Assembly (NCBI GenBank): GCA_903877385.1
Contig: CAIRDP010000019.1
Span: forward strand, 62,001-126,000
Direction of reading: 5' to 3'
DNA length: 64,000 nt
Source of the DNA: an uncultured Bacteroidales bacterium
Lineage (GTDB): Bacteria; Bacteroidota; Bacteroidia; Bacteroidales; FEN-979
Shown here: positions 53,370 through 61,424 of the stretch, piece by piece
Position numbering within the stretch: position 1 is the first letter of the stretch
How the letters are laid out: every line of letters starts with the position of its first letter
The notes under the pieces: model-generated
What the model was told of the DNA's origin: nothing
Database searches by the model: none
Seen by the model: only the letters and a program-made list of their open reading frames with translations
Program-made: the position numbers and the translations under genes

Positions 53370-53396
53370 GTACATGATACATGGTACATTGTACAT
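53370..53396. repeat. GTACAT direct repeats with palindromic TGTACA
   Basis: GTACAT occurs three times in 27 bases, plus one ATACAT, between dapD and the GT9 gene. TGTACA is itself a palindrome. Could be an operator or a simple repeat. Confidence 0.5.
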
Positions 53397-53400
53397 CATT

Positions 53401-54219
53401 TCAGGCACTCACATTATAATCCCGTAGCGCCTGGTTCAGTGAGGTCTTCAGGTCGGTGGAGGCTTTGCGCTTCCCGATGATCAAAGCACAACTTACCTGG
53501 AATTTGCCGGCCGGGAAAGTTTTTTCGAAACTTCCGGGGATAACGACAGAACGAGGAGGTACCAGGCCCTTGTATTCCACAGCCTGGCTGCCCGAAACAT
53601 CGATGATGCGGGTCGACGAAGTTAAAACAACATTGGCACCTAGAACAGCTTCTTCGCCTACCCTCACGCCTTCTACAATAATACACCTGGAACCAACAAA
53701 ACAACCGTCGCCTATGATCACAGGAGCAGCCTGAACAGGTTCAAGCACTCCTCCTATCCCGACCCCGCCGCTGAGGTGAACATTCTTCCCGATCTGGGCG
53801 CAGGAGCCCACAGTGGCCCAGGTGTCGACCATGCTGCCATGATCAATGTAGGCTCCTATATTAATATAACACGGCATGAGGATTACACCCTCGGCAATAT
53901 AAGCTCCATACCTTGCTACAGCATGGGGCACAACCCTTACTCCAAGGGTTTTATATCCTTTTTTCAGGGGTATTTTATCGTAAAATTCAAGAGGGCCGGC
54001 TTCCATGACCGTCATCTTCTGTATAGGGAAATAAAGGAGGACGGCTTTTTTAACCCATTCGTTAATGATCCATCCTTCCATCACAGGCTCTGCAATACGT
54101 AAGCTCCCCTTGTCGAGAAGGCGGATCACTTCCCGTATTACTTTCTGGGTTTCAGGCCTGCCCAGAAGTTCCCTGTTGTCCCAGGCAGACTCAATAAACG
54201 AACGAAACTGATCTGACAT
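53401..54219 (-). CDS. dapD: Tetrahydrodipicolinate N-succinyltransferase
   Basis: A 272-residue left-handed beta-helix acyltransferase of the lysine/diaminopimelate succinylase branch. N-terminal helical part, then hexapeptide repeats (YINIGAYIDHGSMVDTWATV; HLSGGVGIGGVLEP; DGCFVGSRCIIVEGV). The motif GAYIDHGSMVDTW holds the catalytic Asp. The start follows a TACATTTG element. Full length. Confidence 0.95.
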   Translation of the reverse strand: MSDQFRSFIESAWDNRELLGRPETQKVIREVIRLLDKGSLRIAEPVMEGWIINEWVKKAVLLYFPIQKMTVMEAGPLEFYDKIPLKKGYKTLGVRVVPHAVARYGAYIAEGVILMPCYINIGAYIDHGSMVDTWATVGSCAQIGKNVHLSGGVGIGGVLEPVQAAPVIIGDGCFVGSRCIIVEGVRVGEEAVLGANVVLTSSTRIIDVSGSQAVEYKGLVPPRSVVIPGSFEKTFPAGKFQVSCALIIGKRKASTDLKTSLNQALRDYNVSA

Positions 54220-54239
54220 GTTAAGCCATTATTGGGATT

Positions 54240-54247
54240 CAAATGTA
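54240..54247 (-). promoter_or_regulatory. TAnnTTTG promoter element (TACATTTG)
   Basis: Minus-strand consensus 20 bases before the dapD ATG. Confidence 0.5.
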
Positions 54248-54324
54248 CGAAATATATTCTTGCAATGCTTCAGGTATGAAGGATGCGGTATACGGCATGC
54301 ATAAAAGGCTTTTGAAAAATTTCT

Positions 54325-54332
54325 TATCTTTG
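54325..54332 (+). promoter_or_regulatory. TAnnTTTG promoter element (TATCTTTG)
   Basis: Consensus 15 bases before the ruvX ATG at 54348. It lies inside a longer open frame starting at 54243, which it argues against. Confidence 0.55.
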
Positions 54333-54347
54333 CAAAAGGGAAAAGAT

Positions 54348-54785
54348 ATGGGTCGGATTCTGGCAATCGATTATGGTCAAAAGCGCACAGGGCTGGCAGT
54401 TTCTGATGAACTCAAACTGATCGCTACGGCTCTCGGAACTGTGCCTACCATGGAAGTCATGCCGTATCTAAAACACTATATTTCGGAAAACTCAGTGGAA
54501 TGTTTTGTCGTGGGAGAGCCTAAACAGATGGATAATTCGCCTTCCCAATCGGCCCGTTTTATTGAACCTTTTGTAAAACAGCTGATGAAGGCTTTCCCCG
54601 GTACAAGGCTTGAAAGGATGGATGAAAGGTTTACATCGCTCATCGCCTCGAGGGCCATACTTGAATCGGGCCTGAAGAAGATGGCCCGCCGGGATAAAAG
54701 CCTTGTCGATACCGTGAGCGCTACACTGATACTGCAGTCTTTCATGGAATCGGAAAGAATTAAAAAAGAACAGAAAAATTCATGA
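54348..54785 (+). CDS. ruvX: YqgF/RuvX family Holliday junction resolvase-like protein
   Basis: A 145-residue RNase H-fold protein. MGRILAIDYGQKRTGLAVSD carries the first catalytic Asp; VVGEPKQMDNSPS, the second region and MDERFTSLIASRA complete the family pattern. The start at 54348 gives the standard N-terminus. Proposed role: 16S rRNA 5' processing and/or junction resolution. Overlaps def by four bases (ATGA). Confidence 0.9.
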   Translation: MGRILAIDYGQKRTGLAVSDELKLIATALGTVPTMEVMPYLKHYISENSVECFVVGEPKQMDNSPSQSARFIEPFVKQLMKAFPGTRLERMDERFTSLIASRAILESGLKKMARRDKSLVDTVSATLILQSFMESERIKKEQKNS

Positions 54786-55354
54786 TATTACCTGTTTTAT
54801 CATACGGACACCCGGTTCTGAAAAAGAAGGCCCTGAACGTCGATCCTGATTACCCGGATCTTCAGCAGTTCATCAGCGATCTCTGGGAGACCATGTACCA
54901 GGCCGATGGCGTTGGCCTGGCAGCTCCCCAGGTGAACCGCTCGATCCGCATTTTTGCAATCGATGCCCAGGCTTTTGTCAAAGATCATCCTGAAGCCGAG
55001 GGCTTTAAAAAGCTGTTCATCAATGCCGAAATTTATCATGAAGAAGGCGAGGAATGGATGTTCAACGAGGGTTGCCTTAGCTTCCCCGGGATGCGGGAGG
55101 ATATTTTACGCAAGCCTGAAATCCGGATCAGCTGGGTTGATGAAGACTTCAGGCCACATGATGAGAAATTTGAGGGAATACTTGCCCGTATCATTCAGCA
55201 TGAGTATGACCATATTGAAGGTATACTGATGGTCGACAGGATAAATTCCCTGAAGCGCGTCCTCCTGAACAGGAGGCTTAACGATATTACCAAAGGAAAT
55301 GTTGATGCTTCCTATAAAATGCTCTTCCCCCTGCTTAAAAAAAGAAAGAAATAA
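54782..55354 (+). CDS. def: Peptide deformylase
   Basis: A 190-residue metalloenzyme removing formyl groups from nascent proteins. All three motifs are present: GVGLAAPQVN, EGCLSFPG and QHEYDHIEG (HExxH). Full length, translationally coupled to ruvX. Confidence 0.96.
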   Translation: MILPVLSYGHPVLKKKALNVDPDYPDLQQFISDLWETMYQADGVGLAAPQVNRSIRIFAIDAQAFVKDHPEAEGFKKLFINAEIYHEEGEEWMFNEGCLSFPGMREDILRKPEIRISWVDEDFRPHDEKFEGILARIIQHEYDHIEGILMVDRINSLKRVLLNRRLNDITKGNVDASYKMLFPLLKKRKK

Positions 55355-55362
55355 AGAACCCT

Positions 55363-55929
55363 ATGAAAGTAAAAATCTTTTTATTGCCGATGGTTCTCCT
55401 CGGGCTGTTCTCCTGCGGTCCTTCAAGGAATAAGGATGTGGCCAGGATACATTCTATTGAAACCCGGCTGTTCTCGCCTAAATCGACCTCCCTCGACAAG
55501 GAGGCCGCCGACAGCCTCCTTACACTGTATTCGGCCTTCATTAAGAATTTTCCAGCCGACTCCAATACGCAAAGATATATTTTCAAGGCCGGTAACCTTT
55601 ATATGAACATGGGCAAGGGTAAACAGGCTATTGAAATGTTCGACCAGTACAGGGCCAGTTATCCCAACAACCCCCGATCGGCTCTCTGCCTGTTCTTTAC
55701 TGCTTATATATATGAGAACATTTTAAAGAACCTTGACAAGGCCCAGGAATCGTATATACTGTTCATTGAAAAGTATCCCCGGCATGATTTTGCCGATGAT
55801 GCCCAGATGGCTTTGAATAACCTCGGTAAAACTCCCGATCAGATGGTTAAGGAGTTTGAAATGAAAAAGAAAGCCGACAGCGCCAGGGTGGCTGATTCAC
55901 TGAAGAAAACAGGGAGGAAGAAAAAATAA
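55363..55929 (+). CDS. Tetratricopeptide-repeat lipoprotein
   Basis: A 188-residue lipoprotein (lipobox GLFSC, Cys18). Residues 45-150 form about three TPR helical pairs (QRYIFKAGNLYMNMGKGKQA; DKAQESYILFIEKYPRHDFA). The C-terminus ends in KKADSARVADSLKK plus a lysine cluster, echoing the ADS repeats of the 18133 lipoprotein. BamD/YbgF-like architecture suggests an envelope scaffold. Eight bases after def, likely same operon. Confidence 0.85.
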   Translation: MKVKIFLLPMVLLGLFSCGPSRNKDVARIHSIETRLFSPKSTSLDKEAADSLLTLYSAFIKNFPADSNTQRYIFKAGNLYMNMGKGKQAIEMFDQYRASYPNNPRSALCLFFTAYIYENILKNLDKAQESYILFIEKYPRHDFADDAQMALNNLGKTPDQMVKEFEMKKKADSARVADSLKKTGRKKK

Positions 55930-55932
55930 TCC

Positions 55933-56730
55933 TTAGTTGCTGAAGGTTTTTACCAGGTATTCCGATAATTCTGCAGGACTCACCTTTTCTACCAGTTTCC
56001 CGTCAATACTGTACGAAATTGTTCCCCTTTCTTCTGAGACTACGATTGCTATGGCATCCGATTTCTCGGTGAGGCCAATGGCAGCCCTGTGCCTCAGCCC
56101 GTACCATGAGGGGATTGTACTTAGTTTTGAAACCGGCAGAATGCAGCGCGCGGCTTTTATGGTGTCGCCCGATATCACCACAGCCCCGTCGTGAAGCGGG
56201 CTGTTCTTGAAAAATATGGTTTCGAGAATGAGTTCCGATACCCTGGAATCGATGATCTGCCCGGTTTCGACGAAAGCCCCGAGCTGGCTTTCCCTTGCAA
56301 TAACGATCAGTGCGCCTGTCCTGGCCTCAGCCATCTTCTGGCAAGCCATAACGATGCCATCAATCACCTCGAGAAAAGGGTCGCTTACTTTGAACTTCCA
56401 GAAAAGGAACCTTCGGTTGCGGCGACGGATGAGACGGGTATTCCCCAGCATCAGCAGGAACTGCCGTATCTCAGGCTGGAAAACAACAACCAATGCGATT
56501 ACCCCAACGCTTATGAACTGCCCCAATATCTCGCTCAGGAGCTGCATCTGGAATGCCTTGACCACCTTCCAGATGAGGTAAACCGCTATGATGCCTATGA
56601 AGATCCTGATACCGGCTGTTCCTTTTACGAGGTTATATATTTCGAACAGTAAAACAGCAAAAAGGATGATATCGACCAGGTCGACTATTCTTAAATTGAA
56701 CAAACCGCTGATGAACAAAAACTGGGACAT
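55933..56730 (-). CDS. cdaA: Diadenylate cyclase (CdaA type)
   Basis: A 265-residue membrane enzyme making cyclic di-AMP. Three N-terminal helices (residues ~12-85) precede the DAC domain with DGA at 181-183 and RHR at 213-215, both required for activity. The order helix-DAC matches CdaA (DacA), not DisA. It follows folP by 18 bases on the same strand, so the two are probably co-transcribed. The usual firmicute partner cdaR is not here. Confidence 0.93.
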   Translation of the reverse strand: MSQFLFISGLFNLRIVDLVDIILFAVLLFEIYNLVKGTAGIRIFIGIIAVYLIWKVVKAFQMQLLSEILGQFISVGVIALVVVFQPEIRQFLLMLGNTRLIRRRNRRFLFWKFKVSDPFLEVIDGIVMACQKMAEARTGALIVIARESQLGAFVETGQIIDSRVSELILETIFFKNSPLHDGAVVISGDTIKAARCILPVSKLSTIPSWYGLRHRAAIGLTEKSDAIAIVVSEERGTISYSIDGKLVEKVSPAELSEYLVKTFSN

Positions 56731-56748
56731 TATTCTGTTTGTTTATAA

Positions 56749-57588
56749 TTAAAGTGAACTCTTTTTCAGGGTTTCAAGAAGGCGTACCGCTTCCACCGCC
56801 TCTTTTACATCATGGGCCCTCATGATCAGGGCTCCTTTCATCAAGGCGACCGTTTGCAGTACGATGGTCCCGGTAAGGGCATCTTCGGGCCCGCTGCCAA
56901 GTGCTTTGTAAATCATTGATTTTCTCGAGAGGCCTGCCAGGACAGGTGTGTTGAGCGACTGAAGGGTCTCCAGGCCCGAAAGCAGGCGGTAGTTGTGCTC
57001 AATGGTTTTCCCGAAACCGAATCCGGGGTCGATGATGATATCCTGTATGCCTTTCGCCTTAGCCCCGGCAATCTGTTTTTCGAAAAAGTAAGTGATCTCA
57101 GCGAGGATGTCTGAGTAGGTAGGATTGGCCTGCATGTTATGCGGGTCGCCTTTCATATGCATGATGATATACGGCACCCCGAGGGAGGCTATAACATCCA
57201 ACATCCCACCCTGCTCAAACCTTCCCCCGTAAATGTCGTTGATCATGTCGGCCCCGTTTTCGACTGAGGCCCTTGCAACAAGGGGACGGAAAGTATCGAC
57301 CGACAGTATGGCTGATGGGAAACTATGGCGGATGGCTTTGAGCGAAGGGAGAATCCTTTCCAGTTCACCGGTCTGGCAAACTTCGGCGGCCCCCGGCCGT
57401 GTTGACACAGCCCCGATGTCGATGATTTTAGCTCCCTGCCCCAGCATGATCTCAACCTGCCTGAGCTGGTCGGCAACCGAGAAGTATCGCCCCCCATCGA
57501 AAAAGGAATCTGGTGTGATGTTCAATATGCCCATGACTGCCGGTACCGACAGGTCTAAAGGTTTGCCGTTGCAACTGAGCCTGAACAT
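56749..57588 (-). CDS. folP: Dihydropteroate synthase
   Basis: A 279-residue TIM-barrel enzyme of folate synthesis joining pABA to dihydropterin diphosphate. Signatures: VMGILNITPDSFFDGGRY near the N-terminus, AKIIDIGAVSTRPGA, VDTFRPLVA, DPGFGFGKT and GLSRKSMI. Promoter element nine bases upstream of the ATG. Full length; target family of sulfonamides. Confidence 0.95.
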   Translation of the reverse strand: MFRLSCNGKPLDLSVPAVMGILNITPDSFFDGGRYFSVADQLRQVEIMLGQGAKIIDIGAVSTRPGAAEVCQTGELERILPSLKAIRHSFPSAILSVDTFRPLVARASVENGADMINDIYGGRFEQGGMLDVIASLGVPYIIMHMKGDPHNMQANPTYSDILAEITYFFEKQIAGAKAKGIQDIIIDPGFGFGKTIEHNYRLLSGLETLQSLNTPVLAGLSRKSMIYKALGSGPEDALTGTIVLQTVALMKGALIMRAHDVKEAVEAVRLLETLKKSSL

Positions 57589-57596
57589 GTTTTTTG

Positions 57597-57604
57597 CAAA
57601 GGTA
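57597..57604 (-). promoter_or_regulatory. TAnnTTTG promoter element (TACCTTTG)
   Basis: Minus-strand consensus nine bases before the folP ATG. Confidence 0.55.
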
Positions 57605-57626
57605 GTAAAACAGGAGAACGGAGAGG

Positions 57627-57650
57627 GTAGCGAAATATCGAAATAGCGAA
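57627..57650. repeat. Octanucleotide tandem repeat GTAGCGAA, three units
   Basis: Three units (one perfect, ATATCGAA and ATAGCGAA) upstream of folP, the same unit as at 42629-42676. Confidence 0.75.
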
Positions 57651-57779
57651 AAGCAATTCATTGTCCGATATTCAATACACTCGTTGTTAGCTTTTTTTCA
57701 TAATTCACCTTTGCCTTAATTCAATACTTTCGCCATTTTTTCGTACTTTAGGCCTCACAAACCAGCCGTCCTCAGGCAG

Positions 57780-57813
57780 GCTCTTTCGCAAGAGCGGGAA
57801 CTGCCGGGGGCAG
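57780..57813 (+). other. Pair of hairpins upstream of the DUF1599 gene
   Basis: Two perfect stems lie side by side: GCTCTT-TCGC-AAGAGC (57780-57795) and CTGCC-GGG-GGCAG (57801-57813), about 25 bases before the ATG at 57837. No T-tract follows, so they are more likely leader structures than terminators. Confidence 0.5.
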
Positions 57814-57836
57814 CGGCAAAATTCATCAGCATACAC

Positions 57837-58391
57837 ATGAGCAAAGACCAGGATACAGAAAAGGAATTTGAACATATCATAAGCCTCTGCAGGGATATAT
57901 ACCTGACCAAACAGAAAGATTACGGCACGGCCTGGCGTATCCTTCGCACAAGATCCATCACCGACCAGATCTATATTAAGGCCCAGAGGATACGCAGCAT
58001 CGACGACAAAGGGTCTCAGAAAGTTGAGGAAGGAGTGAAGCCCGAATATATCGGGATTGTCAATTATTCGGTGATGGCGCTGATACAGCTTGAGCTTGGA
58101 GCAAGTGCAAATTCAGAACTGAACCCGGCTGAAGGGGAGAGGCTGTATAATAAGTTCATATATGCGGCCAGGGACCTGATGCTCGATAAAAACCACGATT
58201 ACGGGGAAGCTTGGAGGAATATGAGAATAAGTTCGCTCACCGATATCATCCTCATGAAATTGCTTCGCATCAAACAGATCGAAGATAACCAGGGCAAGAC
58301 TTTCATCTCCGAAGGTCTTGATGCAAATTATTTCGATATTATCAACTATGCAATATTCGCCCTCATCAGACTTGAGTATGAAAATTCTTAG
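57837..58391 (+). CDS. DUF1599 protein with two tandem copies of the domain
   Basis: A 184-residue cytoplasmic protein. Residues ~8-85 and ~100-182 are internal repeats: LTKQKDYGTAWRILRTRSIT aligns with LDKNHDYGEAWRNMRISSLT, and VNYSVMALIQLE with INYAIFALIRLE. The domain is conserved in Bacteroidota; its reported link to nucleotide modification is uncertain to me. The stop overlaps the next gene by 14 bases. Confidence 0.88.
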   Translation: MSKDQDTEKEFEHIISLCRDIYLTKQKDYGTAWRILRTRSITDQIYIKAQRIRSIDDKGSQKVEEGVKPEYIGIVNYSVMALIQLELGASANSELNPAEGERLYNKFIYAARDLMLDKNHDYGEAWRNMRISSLTDIILMKLLRIKQIEDNQGKTFISEGLDANYFDIINYAIFALIRLEYENS

Positions 58392-59484
58392 AACCGTCTT
58401 CCGCATACTTGTCGGACTCGTATTTATCTTCAGCAGTTGCGTCAAGGGAGTTGACCCTATGGGAACTGCTTTCCGCATTGAAGATTATTTCGTCGCTTTC
58501 GGCATTCCCTGGGCAGGGCAGTTTGCCACGTTTTTCGCCATCCTTCTCATCGTGCTGGAATTCACCATAGGCGTAAGCATGCTGTTGAACCTCTGGATAA
58601 AAAAAACAGCCTGGCTGCTGCTGCTGGTGATGACTTATTTCACCGTTCTTACCTTTATCGATGCGATCTGGAACCTGGTGCCCGATTGCGGCTGCTTTGG
58701 CGATGCGGTCAAACTCACCAACATGCAGACTTTTTTAAAAAACCTGCTGCTGATGATTTTTGTGGTCCCCATATTCATGTGGAGGAAAAAGTACCGTTCG
58801 GCTTTGCCCTTAAGCCTTGATGTGATAGTACTTTGCGTTGCCGCTTTTGCATTTGCCTGGATGTCGGTTTACAGTTCAAGGCATCTTCCTCTCATCGATT
58901 TTATGGCCTGGAGAAAGGGCAACAAGGTGAATAAAACAGAGAGCCTCCCGGTGAAATTTTTTGTGACCTACAGGAATAAGAAGACAGGTGAAAAAAAGGA
59001 ATACCTCGCATCGAGCTATCCCTGGAATGATTCCCTTTGGATGTCGCAGTGGGTGTTTGACAGCCAGAGGGTGGAGGATCCCAACTCGGGAAAAGTGTCA
59101 AGCCTCCAGGTTGAAGATATGAACGGGGATGACGTAACCTCTTTCATCCTGCAGAATCCCGACTACCAGTTTATCCTCGTGGCATACAACCTCAAAGAAA
59201 CCAATGCGGAGGCTTTCCTGAGCATACTGCCATTCTATAAAAAAGCCCAGGCCGCAGGAAAAGCCTTTATCTGCATTACAACTTCGATGCCGTCGGAGAT
59301 CCGGAAATTCCGCATGGTTCACGGAACCTCTTTTGAATTTTTCAATGCCGATGACGTGATCCTGAAAACCATGGTCAGGTCAAACCCGGGCCTGGTGCTG
59401 CTCAAAAACGGTGTGGTTATCGACAAATGGGCGTTCAGGGATTTTCCTGAGTGGAGCGAGGTCAGGGAGAAATATATCAAATGA
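58378..59484 (+). CDS. BT_3928 family membrane protein (DoxX-like plus thioredoxin-like domain)
   Basis: A 368-residue protein; the start at 58378 is inside the end of the DUF1599 gene. Residues 1-180 have about five helices of the DoxX type with the conserved VPDCGCFGDAVKL loop. After a final helix (VIVLCVAAFAFAWMSVYSS) the C-terminal ~190 residues look like a thioredoxin-like extracytoplasmic domain (FILVAYNLKETN; PGLVLLKNGVVIDKW) without a CxxC pair. Role unknown, possibly redox. Confidence 0.85.
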   Translation: MKILRTVFRILVGLVFIFSSCVKGVDPMGTAFRIEDYFVAFGIPWAGQFATFFAILLIVLEFTIGVSMLLNLWIKKTAWLLLLVMTYFTVLTFIDAIWNLVPDCGCFGDAVKLTNMQTFLKNLLLMIFVVPIFMWRKKYRSALPLSLDVIVLCVAAFAFAWMSVYSSRHLPLIDFMAWRKGNKVNKTESLPVKFFVTYRNKKTGEKKEYLASSYPWNDSLWMSQWVFDSQRVEDPNSGKVSSLQVEDMNGDDVTSFILQNPDYQFILVAYNLKETNAEAFLSILPFYKKAQAAGKAFICITTSMPSEIRKFRMVHGTSFEFFNADDVILKTMVRSNPGLVLLKNGVVIDKWAFRDFPEWSEVREKYIK

Positions 59485-60563
59485 CAAGGTTTATCTTTCA
59501 AAGGCTTGGCTATGGACTACTGGTTCTTTTCGGGGTAGTGCTCGTGATCTTTTTCCTTTTCAACATCCTTCCGGGAGACCCGGCCAGGATGATGCTGGGA
59601 CAGAGGGCCGACAGCGCTTCAGTGGCCGCAGTAAGAAGGGATCTTGGCACCGACAAGCCTTTGTATGTCCAGTTCGTTTCCTACCTGAACGATCTCAGCC
59701 CATTATCGTTACACACTTTGAGACCGGCTTCGGGAAGTTTTACATACGATACGCTTAAATACGGGAAGCCGCTTCTTTCCCTTTCTGCTCACAATATAAT
59801 GCTCGCAGTCAAATACCCCTGCCTGAGGCAGAGTTACCAGACCCGGAGGAATGTTTCGGAGCTGCTTATCGAAAGTTTCATCAACACATTTATCCTTGCA
59901 ATCGTTGCCATGGCCTTCGCCCTGGTTGTTGGAATCAGCATAGGCATTGTTTGCGCCCTTTACAAGAACTCCTTCATCGACAGGATTTCCCTGGTGTTTT
60001 CAGTTCTGGGCATGTCGCTCCCATCCTTTTTTGCCGCTATCCTCAATGCATGGATATTTGCCTTCGTTTTGTCCCATTTCACTCACCTCAATATGACGGG
60101 CAGCCTGTATTCCGTTGACGACCTTGGAAGGGGGGAGTATCTTGACCTGAAAAACCTCATACTGCCCGCATTTACCCTTGGGATCAGGCCGCTTGCCATT
60201 ATTGTAGAACTAACCCGAAACTCCCTGCTCGAGGTGTTGTCGCAGGATTATATCCGCACTGCCAGGGCAAAAGGCCTGAGTCCCCGCAGGATCATCCTGA
60301 AACATGCCCTTAAAAATGCAATGAACCCCGTAGTCACAGCTGCAACCGGCTGGCTCGCCTCCCTGCTGGCCGGAGCAGTTTTCGTGGAATATATTTTTGA
60401 CTGGAAGGGAATAGGTCTGGTGATCGTGAATGCACTTGATAAATATGATTTTCCCGTGATCATGGGTGCTGTGCTGTTTATTTCGGTAATACTAATCATT
60501 ATTAATATGCTTGCAGATGTCCTTTACGGGGTAATCGACCCGAGAGTGAGGATAAGGACCTGA
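59481..60563 (+). CDS. DppB/OppB-like ABC transporter permease
   Basis: A 360-residue permease. It opens with FIFQRLGYGLLVLFGVVLVI and FFLFNILPGDPARMMLGQ, the signature of peptide-transporter DppB-type subunits. The coupling loop is EVLSQDYIRTARAKGLSPRR and the C-terminus DVLYGVIDPRVRI. An extra periplasmic segment at about 65-110 makes it longer than E. coli DppB. The start ATG overlaps the previous stop (ATGA). No second permease, ATPase or binding protein is nearby. Confidence 0.92.
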   Translation: MTRFIFQRLGYGLLVLFGVVLVIFFLFNILPGDPARMMLGQRADSASVAAVRRDLGTDKPLYVQFVSYLNDLSPLSLHTLRPASGSFTYDTLKYGKPLLSLSAHNIMLAVKYPCLRQSYQTRRNVSELLIESFINTFILAIVAMAFALVVGISIGIVCALYKNSFIDRISLVFSVLGMSLPSFFAAILNAWIFAFVLSHFTHLNMTGSLYSVDDLGRGEYLDLKNLILPAFTLGIRPLAIIVELTRNSLLEVLSQDYIRTARAKGLSPRRIILKHALKNAMNPVVTAATGWLASLLAGAVFVEYIFDWKGIGLVIVNALDKYDFPVIMGAVLFISVILIIINMLADVLYGVIDPRVRIRT

Positions 60564-60622
60564 TCCCGGGAGCTGGCTCCGCGATGGGCATTATTCAATG
60601 TTAGATCCCGGGACCTGGCTTC
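60562..60622 (+). repeat. Two 19-base direct repeats, GATCCCGGGANCTGGCTNC
   Basis: Copies at 60562-60580 and 60604-60622 differ at two positions and flank the short spacer between the permease and tpiA. The core CCCGGG(A/T)CC resembles part of the 75-bp repeat at 9077 and 21892, possibly a degenerate relative. Confidence 0.65.
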
Positions 60623-60665
60623 AAACCATGAAATGAAAATTTACAAAAAACAAATAACAGAAGAA

Positions 60666-61424
60666 ATGAGAAAGAAAATTGTTGCCGGGAACTGGAAGAT
60701 GAACAAGACATTCCTGGAAGCTGAGGAGTTGGTTGCCCATGTGGCCGAAGACCTCGAAACCCGCAAACTGGAAAATAAAATAGTGGTGCTTTGTCCTCCG
60801 TTCCCATACCTGGAACTGGCCACCGACATTGCCAAGGATTCCAAATTCTCGGTTGGAGCCCAGAATGTATATCCCGAGGACAGCGGGGCTTTTACAGGTG
60901 AAGTGAGCCCTCCCATACTGTCGTCGATGGAAGTTGAATACTGCATCATAGGCCATTCGGAACGCCGCAAATATTTTGAAGAAAGCCATGAATTCCTTGC
61001 CCGCAAACTGGATTCATTGCTTAAACATAATATTATCCCGATCTTCTGCTGCGGAGAACTGCTCCCCGAGCGTAAAGCCGGGAAACATTTCAAGGTGGTT
61101 GAAAAGCAGCTCAACGAATCGCTTTTCCACCTTAAAAAGGATTCCATGGCGATGGTTGTAATTGCCTATGAACCCGTTTGGGCCATTGGTACGGGCGTTA
61201 ATGCCACGGCTGAACAGGCACAGGAGATGCACGCTTTCATCAGGGGCCTGGTCGAAAAAAAATATACAAAAAAACTTGCCGGGGATATCTCCATTCTATA
61301 CGGTGGCAGCTGTAATGCGAAAAATGCAAAAGAACTGTTCAGCAACCCGGATGTCGACGGCGGGCTTATCGGAGGCGCTTCCCTCAAAGCAGAGGATTTT
61401 ATTGCAATCGTTGATTCGCTCTGA
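60666..61424 (+). CDS. tpiA: Triosephosphate isomerase
   Basis: A 252-residue TIM barrel. The start at 60666 gives MRKKIVAGNWKMNKT with the catalytic Lys. His is in IIGHSERRKYF, and Glu in VVIAYEPVWAIGTG, followed by the phosphate loop GGSCNAKN. An upstream ATG at 60633 would add 11 atypical residues. The prmA start overlaps its stop by one base. Confidence 0.96.
   Translation: MRKKIVAGNWKMNKTFLEAEELVAHVAEDLETRKLENKIVVLCPPFPYLELATDIAKDSKFSVGAQNVYPEDSGAFTGEVSPPILSSMEVEYCIIGHSERRKYFEESHEFLARKLDSLLKHNIIPIFCCGELLPERKAGKHFKVVEKQLNESLFHLKKDSMAMVVIAYEPVWAIGTGVNATAEQAQEMHAFIRGLVEKKYTKKLAGDISILYGGSCNAKNAKELFSNPDVDGGLIGGASLKAEDFIAIVDSL

Noticed and set aside
54243-54347. 35-residue N-terminal extension of RuvX
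   Set aside because: Contains the TATCTTTG promoter element, and the family N-terminus begins at 54348.
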